Assembly: GCA_002104945.1 (NCBI GenBank)
Contig: MCFH01000015.1
Coordinates: 724,501 to 788,500 of the forward strand
DNA length: 64,000 nt
Direction: 5' to 3'
From: Piromyces finnis
Taxonomy: Eukaryota; Neocallimastigomycota; Neocallimastigomycetes; Neocallimastigales; Neocallimastigaceae
Shown: positions 1 through 10,500 of the stretch, piece after piece
Numbering within the stretch: the stretch's first letter is position 1
Layout of the letters: each line of letters begins with the position of its first letter
The notes under the pieces: model-generated
Database searches by the model: none
Seen by the model: only the letters and a program-made list of their open reading frames with translations
Told to the model about the DNA's origin: nothing
Position numbers and translations under genes: made by a program

Positions 1-1402
1 TACTAAAAATATATAATATTAGTTTAAAAAAAGGAATTACTATCAATAATTGCATATATTGAAAAAGCAACAATCTTTAAAATACATATTAAATAATATA
101 TATAAAATCAAATTGAGATTATAAAACAGTTGGCATCTTTTCATCCATATCTAACGTTCTTATATGTAAATATCATAATATAATAAAGAAAAACATTTTA
201 AGTGAATTAAGAGGAAACTTATTAGATATAGATTCAGATAATGATGGTGATATATATAAATGAAATCATTTCAGTAAGATTATTTGTGTTGAACCAGACT
301 AAAAATTGAAAAATTTAAAAAGTGAAATTTCAAAATAAGAAATTAAAAATAGAATTAAAATTATCACCAATATTATTCAAGAAGCTACCTTAAATAACCA
401 TCTTGAAGACTTTTATACAGTTTAAAATAAATTCAAATATATAATAAAAATATATGTTTAAAATAGTTTAATAAGAAAGTTTTAAATGTTTAAATTATTA
501 CTAATTATTCATATTAATATAGTATACTTTCTTTGAATAAGTTGTAATATATGATTATTTATTACAATTTTAAATTATATGGTATATGATAAAGACTTTA
601 TATAATTAATAATTTGTATCATCGTTAAACATAATCATTTATCTGATTTGAATTATTAGAATATTAGGAAATACCTTTTTTTTTTTAAGCCGTTGTATTA
701 GCAATAATGTCATAATTATGATATGAAATATTAAATAAAACTCTAATTATTAATAAAATTATTTTATTAATAATTACATAAAATAAATTAAAATAGTCAT
801 GTAATAACGTGACTAAAAGCAATTGAGGCGTAGATATATTCACAAGATAAAATAAATTTAAGTGATAACATAAATTTATTTTATTAATTTAAATACTAAA
901 AAAACATCAAATTATAACATAATTTTATGTTATGTAAATAATTTCTTTTATTTATTATTTTTATTTATAATATTTTATATTTTATATTTTTTATTTTATT
1001 AAATTTTTATTATACTTTAATATTTTTATACTTTTTATACTAGTTATTATATATTTATTAATTAAACAAACAAAATATAGTTTATACTTATTAAAAGATA
1101 TATAAATGTATTATTATTTCTTATAATTAATTCTTTGCTTCTTGTATTTCTAGCCAAAAATTAATATTTAATAAAATTAATTTTAAAAACATTAATACAT
1201 AAAGTTTCCCCCTAAAAAAGAAATAGAACCGAGTTATATCACTTTACCTTTCCTTATATAGTAATATTTCATATAAAATGTAAAATATATTATACTATAT
1301 CCTATTTAATTATTATTCATATATTATGAATACATTACATTATATAATTGATATTCAATTATACTATAGGAATTTTATAATATAAAAATATTCATGTAAA
1401 AA
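1..1402. other. AT-rich non-coding DNA
   Basis: No open frame of useful length is visible. Around 195-460 the plus strand reads like decayed coding sequence: one frame shows short amphipathic stretches separated by stops about every 20 codons. It cannot be assigned to a family. The rest is low-complexity A/T sequence with short inverted and direct runs. Confidence 0.5.
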
Positions 1403-1466
1403 TAATTAATAATTAGAGAGAAGAGTTTTAATAAGATAATATTATAAGTGAAATTATTAATAAGAG
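1403..1466. repeat. 64-bp dispersed repeat, copy 1
   Basis: This stretch is nearly identical to 33357-33421, with only a couple of substitutions. It ends exactly where the LTR at 1467 begins, so it is the target into which element F inserted. The other copy is uninterrupted there and continues with different sequence. Its origin is unknown. Confidence 0.6.
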
Positions 1467-1897
1467 TGTAAAGAAATGTGTTCTTAACAATAAAAGAAAT
1501 TTATAATAATTTACTAAAATAACTTAGTAAATATTAACACTTTTAATTACTGTTAATTATTAATATTTAAAATTATTATTAAAAACACACAATTTCTAAC
1601 TTAATAGGTTAGTGTTTAACAATAATTTATTAATTAATAAAAACTCAATTTTTTTTAAATTATTTAGAAAAATTCACTCGTATTTATGTAAAAATTTTAA
1701 AATTAATTTAAAAGATTTTTTACAACTTAAATTTCTTAACCAATCAAAGAATTTCGTGTTGGTAAAAAAATTAAAATAAAAAATTAAAATAAGATAAATA
1801 AAGAAAGTAATTTAAAGGTCTCGAACTCAAGACATTCGGACCAAAGTCTTAGTTACTAATCACTAAGACAATTTCATTATTTCTACGATCCGTTACA
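1467..1897 (-). mobile_element. 3' LTR of element F (D-related Ty3)
   Basis: The sequence begins TGTAAAG and ends CGTTACA, and is followed by the same TGG..CTCC..GGATTCGGATACC block that follows the D LTR at 21525. It resembles the D LTR, notably in the tRNA-like block (1817-1869) and in the ATAAAAACTC stretch that corresponds to D's ATAAAAACAC self-primer. Element C inserted at its very end, and the rest of F resumes at 29754. At 431 bp it is shorter than the 525-bp D LTR. Confidence 0.7.
1817..1869 (-). promoter_or_regulatory. tRNA-like block in F LTR
   Basis: On the minus strand, a perfect 8-bp hairpin stem (GTCTTAGT with ACTAAGAC, 1846-1869) encloses a box A-like sequence. After 17 nt follows a box B-like AGTTCGAGACC (1817-1827). 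The D LTR has the same layout with identical spacing and a compensated stem change. A complete cloverleaf does not form, so this is a tRNA-derived segment or pol III-like promoter rather than a tRNA gene. Confidence 0.5.
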
Positions 1898-1901
1898 TGG
1901 C

Positions 1902-2517
1902 TGTAAAGTCAGACACTAAACCGAATAGATTAGGATATCTAACCTATTACAATAACAACACAAAATAAATATGTTTTATAAAGAATAGTTTATTTTTTAT
2001 TAATTTATTGTAATAAAATTGTTAATAACAATTACATCGATAAAATGATGAAAAATATCTTCTATTTATATTTTTCCTAAATATATTTATATTATATTAT
2101 AACTATTTATTTCTTATATATTATTATTTAAAATCTACACTAAAATCTTGATTATTAATAAATATTTAAACTATAACTATTTTTAGTAAAATACAATTGG
2201 CAATTCAAATTAAGTACTATTCAATTTGAATATGTGCCATGTATTATTGATATATTAATCATTTATTATTTATATATTATTTATCTATTTCTATGAAAAG
2301 ACAATACTAAAACTAGGGATTTAAATTGAGAATTTTAATTTACTTGCTAAACATTAAAAATAAATTAATAATTTATTTTGTTTTAAACTTTAATTATTAA
2401 TAAATAAATTATGTCTCATTTTCTTTTTCTGTAATATAATTTGTGTAACTTAAACAATAATACTTATGGCTTAAGTTACATTAAAGATATCAAGCTGAGG
2501 TTTTTGATATCTTTACA
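1902..2517 (-). repeat. 3' LTR of element C
   Basis: This 616-bp LTR runs TGTAAAG to TTTACA and is followed by the polypurine-tract complement ATCTCTCTCTCT. Both ends match C's other LTR (29158-29753). The central U3 region instead matches the left LTR of element B (6944-7559), including a 21-bp segment missing from both right-hand LTRs. The self-primer complement ATAACAATTAC lies at 2025-2035. Confidence 0.9.
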
Positions 2518-2806
2518 ATCTCTCTCTCTAAGTCGAGCTCCTGCGAGAATAATTTATAAAGGATCCTTTCTCGAGGTTATTTCAATTACAAATGGTTGGT
2601 ATCTGTGCTTGATTAGATTACCAACTTTATTCTTTCTAATTTTCATGGAGGAGTCGTTCGATTTATGTTTTGACTTTTTAGAGTTTCTTTCAAACTCTTG
2701 TATTAATTGTTTATCTGGAATCTGATCTTCAGAAATCTAGGTGGATTTGTCAAATCCTTTCCACGATAACTTATAAAATGTTTCACCATTAACAGATTTC
2801 ATCTTC
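2518..2806 (-). pseudogene. Element C pol, chromodomain end
   Basis: The minus strand encodes the last part of a Ty3 polyprotein, related to the C terminus of element B. A TAG replaces the Trp codon in the motif KSTWISED, truncating the chromodomain-like tail; element E carries the same stop. Element A interrupts the sequence at 2807, and it resumes at 16410 after the TSD TCTTC (2802-2806 and 16410-16414). Confidence 0.85.
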
Positions 2807-3522
2807 TGTAAAGATATAATATATATCTTTAGATTATTTAATAATTAACTATTAATTATTAAATAATAAATTAATATTTATTAAAATTAACTATGAAATT
2901 TTTAATATTCAATGGAATAATTTAATAATAAATTATTTTATAATAATTCCGTCAAAATTAAATAAAGATAAATATTTAAATTTAAGGAACAAAAGAATCT
3001 TAATTAAATTTAAATATTTCAAATATTTTAAATATTCATAATAACTTTAAATACTTTCTTATTTAAATTTAGAATAGTTTAATAATTTTAACTGAGTTTT
3101 AAAAATAGATGTGTTTATATTTCAATAGGAAATATATTAAGAATAGTATTGATAATATTAAATTAATTTATAGATAATACCTGAGCTTTATTCAATTTTG
3201 AGTTTACTCAAATTAAATTAAAAGTATAATGAATTAGTTTTAGTTTAGTTTTATTATTTTATTATTTAATTAGATTAGTTTTGTTTATTTTATATTAAAT
3301 ATATGTTTATTTAAATAGAATAATATATTAGAATATAATTATGAAAAAATATAAATACATGTAAATTTTATCAATTGAATCGATGTAATTGTTATTTTAT
3401 TTCTAACCATTAATAAAGAAGATAATTTTTAAAAAAAAAAAGAAACTCCTATTTTTATTTTATCGTGTGTTTAATTGTTTTATTGTTAAATATATAATCT
3501 GTTTTAAGATTAATATTTTACA
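2807..3522 (+). repeat. 5' LTR of element A
   Basis: This 716-bp LTR begins TGTAAAG and ends TTTTACA. It is almost identical to the 3' LTR at 15071-16409. A TATAAATA box lies at about 3349-3356, and the self-primer segment GTAATTGTTAT lies at 3385-3395. Confidence 0.92.
3349..3395 (+). promoter_or_regulatory. LTR core promoter and self-primer segment
   Basis: TATAAATA is followed 32 nt later by GATGTAATTGTTAT. The same spacing occurs in the B/C-type LTRs. The probable transcription start is therefore at or next to the 11-mer GTAATTGTTAT, which is the exact reverse complement of the sequence just behind the LTR (3523-3533). Confidence 0.65.
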
Positions 3523-3533
3523 ATAACAATTAC
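3523..3533 (+). promoter_or_regulatory. Primer-binding site ATAACAATTAC
   Basis: These 11 nt directly follow the 5' LTR and are complementary to GTAATTGTTAT inside the LTR. They do not begin with TGG, as a PBS for a tRNA 3' end would. The layout matches the self-priming mechanism known for Tf1/sushi-group Ty3 elements, where the transcript's 5' end folds onto the PBS. Confidence 0.7.
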
Positions 3534-4095
3534 CTTTTATTTTAAAAAAACACGTTATATTTTAATAATAAAACAATTTTATCTTTGAAACTACTGGAAC
3601 TTTTGGTGAATCCGAAGTTGTGGAACTGCTACTGTGATTTAAAAGCTTACGGAAATTTTCTTTCTACTTGGAACTCTAGGAATTCTTTTTACTTAGATAT
3701 TTAGAAGAATTCCCTTTGTGTAACGTTTACTTTGATCTTTAGAAGATATTTTTATAATTATTCTCTCGTGGAATTCTCTTTGTGTAACGAAAACTCAACC
3801 GTTGATACAAAAGTTATTTTTTCGATTAATTATTTTATACTATTAAAGATCTCGACGACACCGTTTGATAGGATAGAGTCAGATCGACGTCTTTAAATAT
3901 AGTATATTATCAATTTAATTGAAAAAGGGTAACTTATAAGAGTATTTTGTGATAATACAAAAATAAAATTTTATATATTAATGAATTTTTTGACAAGCTA
4001 TTAAAGAAAGAATAAATTTTGTATCTTTAAAAGCTTCTTAATTTTGATCAAAAAAAAAAAAAAAAAAAAAAAAAATTTAATACCATATTTTCAAA
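3534..4095 (+). other. Element A 5' leader
   Basis: The leader is untranslated, with two imperfect copies of a GAATTC..TTTGTGTAACG motif (about 3708-3730 and 3770-3792). An uninterrupted A tract of about 25 nt at 4050-4074 lies just before gag. B and C also carry a homopolymer run at the corresponding place. Confidence 0.55.
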
Positions 4096-5898
4096 GTGGA
4101 AGATCTAAATAAAATTTTTCAAAATTTAACTATTAAGGACGTAAAGATGTCAGAAAATCATAGCAACCTTAGGAAAATCAATAGTCCACCCCTATTTTAT
4201 GGAAATAGGAAAGATCTTGAAGGTTTTCTAACTAGAGTCGAACTAACCTTTGAAGATGAACCAGACCGCTTCTCAGATGATAGCAAGAAGATTAGATATA
4301 TTATGTCTTTCTTTGAGGACAAAGCTTTGAAATGGGCTATTATATTAAGGAGAGAAAGAAATCCAATTCTTAACTCCTTAGATGATTTTATCCGTGAAAT
4401 GAGATCACAATTTGGTGATCAAGATTGTGAGACTGTTGTAGCCAATGGAAAACTATGTACAATAAAACAAAAAAGTTACAAGAATGTTTATTCGTACATA
4501 AATGAATTTAAACGAATTAGCCAGTACTCAAACTCTAATGAGGCCGCTAAAATATATATGTTCATTCAAGGATTACATTACAAAATGAGGGAACATCTTG
4601 CTGTTGTCGATTCTAATCTTGATGACCTCAATAAACTCTACAGTGAAGTTATAAATATTGAGAGTCTCACCAAAAGAATAAATATTAGCGAACATTATTT
4701 TAAAAATAATGAAGGAAGAGGCAACAAGAAAGATCAAGATAATGATCCTATGGACGTTGATCTTATGAGAATTAAAAGTGGTAATAAATATACTCATCAC
4801 TATGCGGATCCAAAAAGGGATTACTATGTTAAGAACAATGATTCCCATGAAGAAGAAAAGAAAAAAGGTCTTTGTTTTTTATGCAAGAAGCCGGGACACC
4901 TACAATTCAACTGTCCTAACAAGAGAAAGCCAATGAATGTTAGAACCATTCAGGAAAAAGGCTCACATTCTAACGATACTGCCTCTTTGAATAGAATAAT
5001 TAAGCTAGATAAATTTATGGACATAGCTACAATCCATGAAATTGTGAAGAGAGAAAATTTATCAAGAAAGAAAAATAATATCCTTAACTTCTCAATTAAG
5101 TCAAATGAAGGAGATGAAGTCAGAGCTAGAGTACTAATTGATTCTGGATCTGATCTTAACTTTATTCACCCTGACTTTATTAAAAAACATAAAATCGGAA
5201 CTAGAAAAGTTAAGGAATCAATAAGAGTTACGGGATTGGGATGTGATGTAGCCGTGGTTGAAAGTGAAACAGAAAAGTGTATTCTTCGCTATCGAAACCA
5301 TCTCGAGGTTATCAAGCTCTATGCTCTTAGAATTCCAGATGTCGATATCATTCTTGGTATCCCTTGGATTGATAAGCATAGCCCTCAAAACTACCACGAC
5401 GCGAGCAAAATTCGGTTTAATTCTGATTATTGTTCTCGCCATTGTAATAATGGAAAAAGAAAGCACAAATCAAAAAAGAAGAAATCTAATAAAAAGAACA
5501 ACTCTATACAAGAAACCAAAATTATGACAAATCCTCAAGTTCACAAAAGAAAATTATCGGAGGTAACTGAAGATGCTGATGAAGATTTTGAATATGTTCG
5601 TGGTCGTCGTTCTCGTATTTGTACTATTATTGATAATAATAGTGATAATGATGATTTTTATCATTATAGGAATTTTAATAAAAACTTAAATTGTAATAAC
5701 TGTAATAGTATTAGTGATAGTTTTAGTATTGGTAATAATTATAAAAAGAGTTTTAATAGTATTTGTAGTAATAATAATTGTAAGTGTAATAATTGTCTTA
5801 AGTGTATTAATTGTATTAATATGAAAAAATTAAATGTAATTAATGAAAATAACTTAAATAAAGATAAAAATTGGTCTCAGTGCCAAAACAATATTTAA
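4096..5898 (+). pseudogene. Element A gag and protease
   Basis: This 600-codon frame carries a Ty3-type gag, a CCHC zinc knuckle (C260, C263, H268, C273) and an aspartic protease motif LIDSGS near residue 349. It makes the structural shell and the processing protease. The frame opens at a GTG; the first ATG is at 4147 (residue 18). The residues before that ATG resemble those before the first ATG in B and C. The frame ends early because of a length change in the A run near 5865, after which the reading continues in another frame. Confidence 0.85.
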
Positions 5899-6943
5899 TT
5901 TATAAAGAAGTGTTTAATGAAAATAATTGTAATATGTTACCACCTCATCGTGAATATGATTGTGAAATTAAATTAAAAGATAATTCTAATTTGTTTTATG
6001 GTCCCCTTTATCCATTAACTGAAGCAGAAAGAGATGAACTAAAAAATTACATTAAAGAAAATTTAGAAAAAGGTTTCATTAGGAAATCTACATCTCCTGC
6101 TGGGGCACCAGTTTTATTTGTTAAAAAGAAAGATGGCTCATTACGGCTATGTGTTGATTATAGGAAGCTTAACGACATGACTATTAGAAACTCATACCCT
6201 CTTCCTTTGATCAGTGACTTATTAGATAGAGTGAAAGGAGCAAAGTATTTTACTAAGTTAGATTTAAGGTCAGCCTACAACTTAGAATCAAGGAAGGTGA
6301 TGAATTTAAAACTGCCTTTAGAACTAGGTATGGGCACTTTGAATACCTTGTTATGCCGTTCGGGTTAAAGAATGCACCTGCTACCTTCCAGCATTTTATT
6401 ATTGATGTTCTTAGTGAATATTTGGATGATTTTGTTATTTCCTATATCGATGATATTTTAATTTTCTCAAATAGTTTAGAAGAACATCATGTACACGTAA
6501 AAAAAGTATTAAAGAAATTATTAGATAATAATTTGTTTGTTAAATTAGAAAAGTGTGAATTCGACGTCCCTGAGACAACTTTTCTTGGATATGTGTTATC
6601 GAGGGAAGGCCTAAGAATGGACAGTAATAAAGTGAAAGCTATTCTTGACTGGCCTTTTCCTACTTCTGTTAAAGAAGTCCAATCCTTTATTGGTTTATGC
6701 AATTATTACAGAATTTTTATTAAAGATTTTGCTAGGATAGCTAATCCGCTGCATAAACTCACTAGAAAAAATGTTCCTTTTACTTGGAGCTCAGAACATC
6801 AGAAAGCATTTGATACCCTCAAAGAATTATTTACTTCCGCACCTATTCTTATAAATCCTGATAGTAATAAACCATTTATTGTCGAGACTGACGCAAGTAA
6901 CTTCGCGGTTGGCGCAATTTTGTCACAAGAATTTGAGGGTCAG
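5871..6943 (+). pseudogene. Element A reverse transcriptase, broken
   Basis: This region continues gag-pol through the reverse transcriptase fingers ([19 protein letters not shown]) and the YIDD catalytic motif, into the start of RNase H (TDASNFAVGAILSQE). A 4-bp deletion of a TTAG direct repeat near 6279 shifts the frame; reading resumes from about 6353. It stops at 6943, where element B is inserted. About 30 residues of RNase H are missing between this half and 13194. Confidence 0.88.
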
Positions 6944-7559
6944 TGTAATGTTGAACACTGAAAGAATAGATTAGGATATCTATTCTATTACAATAACACA
7001 AAAATTTGAAAAAATAAAATAAAAAATTGTTTTATAAAATATCTTTTATTATAATAGAATTTAATAATAACAATTACATAGATAAAATGATGAAAAATAT
7101 CTTCTATTTATATTTTTCCTAAATACATTTATATTATATTATAACTATTTATTTCTTATATATTATTATTTAAAATCTACACTAAAATCTTAATTATTAA
7201 TAAATATTTAAACTATAACTATTTTTAGTAAAATACAATTGGCAATTCAAATTAAGTACTATTCAATTTGAATATGTGCCATGTATTATTGATATATTAA
7301 TCATTTATTATTTATATATTATTTATCTATTTCTATGAAAAGACAATACTAAAACTAGGGATTTAAATTGAGAATTTTAATTTACTTGCTAAACATTAAA
7401 AATAAATTAATAATTTATTTTGTTTTAAACTTTAATTATTAATAAATAAATTATGTCCCATTTTCTTTTTCTGTAATATAATTTGTGTAACTTAAACAAT
7501 AATACTTATGGCTTAAGTTACATTAAAGATATCAAACAGAGGCGTTTGATATCTTTACA
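6944..7559 (-). repeat. 3' LTR of element B
   Basis: This 616-bp LTR runs TGTAATG to TTTACA. The outer ends match B's other LTR. The central U3 part matches the left LTR of element C with only about three differences, including shared GTGCCATG and CTTGCTAAAC variants. Confidence 0.92.
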
Positions 7560-7571
7560 ATCTCTCTCTCT
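7560..7571 (-). promoter_or_regulatory. Polypurine tract of element B
   Basis: On the minus strand the 3' LTR is immediately preceded by AGAGAGAGAGAT, a typical primer for plus-strand DNA synthesis. C and E have the same tract. Confidence 0.7.
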
Positions 7572-7595
7572 AAGACGAGCTCCTGCGAGATTAAT

Positions 7596-10500
7596 TTATA
7601 AGGAATCTTTTCTCGAAGGAATTTCAATTACAAATGGTTGGTATCTGTGCTTGATTAGATTACCAACTTTATTCTTTCTAATTTTCATGGAGGAGTCGTT
7701 CGACTTATATTTTGACTTTTTAGAGTTTCTTTCAAACTCTTGTATTAATTGTTTATCTGGAATCTGATCTTCAGAAATCCAAGTGGATTTGTCAAATCCT
7801 TTCCATGATAACTTATAAAATGTTTCACCATTAACAGATTTCATCTTTTCAATTTTCACTGGAATTTTTTCAATTAAATCTGTGTTACGGTGAATGTTCC
7901 TCTTCCTACGATTAGACCTGTCGTTAAACTTGTTTTCAAAGTATGGTTCTAACAATGAAACATGAAAGACTGGATGACATCTCATTGTCTTTGGAAGTTT
8001 CAATTTGAAAGCGAGAGAACTAACTTTTCCAATTATCTCAAATGGGCCAAGCATTTGAGGTGCTAATTTTCTCTTTAGGTTAGTTCCAGGAGAATCTTTC
8101 AATAACCATACCTTCTTTCCCACTTCGAACTCCGGGGGAATCATTCTCTTCATATCGGCATATTTCTTATATGTTTCTTTTGCTTTTTCTAAGTTTTCTT
8201 TTAATAATTTAAAGTTTTCATTTATATCAATTACTCTTTGTTCAGCTCTACTAGGTCTATCATTAGCTGGAATTTCTAAGCTGAACTTTGGATGAAAACC
8301 ATAATTAGCAAAGAATGGGGATTGATTTATAGATTGTTGTAAAGTATTATTATATGCAAATTCAGCAAATGGAATAAGATCAACCCAGTTATTCTGCTTT
8401 TTATTTATAAAACAACGGAAATATTGTTCTAATATGCCGTTCACCCTCTCCGTTTGACCATCTGTCTGCGGATGGTTGGCAGTTAATAATGAATGATTGA
8501 TATTAAGAAGGTCACAAAGTCTTGACCAAAAGTCAGAAGTAAATTGCGAGCCTCTATCAGAAATGATGGAATCAGGAAGACCATGCAAACGAAAGACATT
8601 AGCAATAAAAGCATCAGCAGCAATCGAAGCAGTAGGAAGACAACGTAAAGGAATGGCGTGAGCAAATTTAGTAAATCTATCGACAACAACCATGAGAGTT
8701 GTCATATCTCTGGACTTAGGAAGATCAACAATAAAATCAATAGAAATATCAGACCAGGGCCTACTGGGAGTGTCCAAAGGGGATAACAATCCATAAGGCT
8801 TATGTCTGGGGACTTTGGATTTGCAACAAGTCACGCAAGATTTGATAAAAGATTTAACGTCTGAATGAAACCTTGGCCACCAAAAGTTTCTGGAAATCAG
8901 TTCAGTGGTTTTCTTAATACCGAAATGACCAGCAGCAACAGAATCATGATGAAGTTCCAAAACTCTTGTCCTAAGAGATTTAGGAACATAAATAAGATTA
9001 TTATATAACAAAAATCCTTCGTTATCAATAATAACTTTATCAATATTTTTAATAGGTGCATTACATGCAGAACCATTCATTTTAAATTGGACAATAGAAT
9101 TATACAAATCGTCATTTTTAAGTTCTAATAAAATAGAATCGATTAACGGTTTGTTATCGCTATGATGAAACGAAATAGTAAGACAAGAAACATCAGAATT
9201 AATATTATTCTCTAAATGGTCACTTCTACGAGACAGGATATCAGGCTTACCGGATTTCTTTCCAGCTCTATAAATGAGTTTAAAATCAAATATGGATAAG
9301 AACAAATTCCATCTAATTTGTCTCTGAGATAACATTTCAGGTTTTCTAGGAAATGTTAAATTCTTGTGATCAGTATAAATTATGAACGGATGGCGTGCAC
9401 CTTCTAAATAATGACGCCATTCTTCAAGAGCAACTACAATAGCTAAAAGTTCCTTGTCATATATAGGATAGTTTCTTTGACAACTCGTCAAACTTTTAGA
9501 AAGAAATGCAATAGGATGTAATTTGCCATCAAATTCTTGAGAGAGAATAGCACCGACAGCATAATTACTAGCATCAGTTTCTACAATAAATTGTTTATTA
9601 CTATCCGCATGTTTCAGAATAGGAGCTGACGTGAACAGAGATTTTAATAAAATAAAAGCGTCCTGATCTTCTTTCACCCAGTTAAAAGCAACATTCCTTA
9701 TAGTGAGTTTGTGAAGAGGGTTTGCAATTTTAGCAAAGTCTTTAATAAAAATTCTGTAATAGTTGCATAAACCAATAAAAGACTGAACCTCTTTAACATT
9801 CTTGGGAACCGGCCAATCGAGAATTGCTTTAACTTTATTTTCATCCATTTGCAATCCATCCTTTGAAATGACATAACCAAGAAAAGTGGTTTTCTCAACA
9901 TCAAACTCACATTTTTCTAATTTAACATAAAGATTATTTTCAAGTAGTTTCTTAAGTACCTTTTTAACATGCTCATGATGTTCTTCGATATTATTAGAAT
10001 AAATAAGAATATCATCAATATATGAGATAACAAAATCGTCTAAATAGTCACTAAGGACATCGTTAATGAAGTGTTGAAAAGTTGCAGGTGCATTCTTTAA
10101 TCCAAAAGGCATAACCAGATATTCAAAATGACCATACCTAGTACGAAAAGCCGTTTTGTATTCGTCACCTTCTTTAATACGAACAAGATTATAAGCAGAT
10201 TTGAGATCTAATTTAGTGAAAATTTTAGCATTTTTCACTCTTTCCAGAAGGTCACTTATTAAAGGTAAAGGATATGAATTACGAATTGTAATATCATTCA
10301 ACCTTCTATAATCAATACAAAGTCTTAAGGAACCGTCCTTCTTTTTAACAAACAAAATTGGGGCACCAGCAGGAGACGATGATTTCCTAATAAAACCTTT
10401 ATTTAAATTTTCATCTATATACTTTTTAAGTTCCTCTCTTTCAACTTCAGTTAATGGATACAAGGGTCCATAAAATAAAGTTGAATCATCTTTAAGTTTG

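Noticed and set aside
1817-1897. A functional tRNA gene in the F LTR, and likewise in D
   Set aside because: Box A and B-like motifs and one stem are present, but the T stem, anticodon stem and acceptor pairing fail.
2441-2725. Repeated 94-codon ORF starting MCNLNNN (also 7483-7767 and 61714-61998)
   Set aside because: It spans the LTR end and the antisense of the pol C terminus, and it starts at a TTG. The element's coding strand is the other one.
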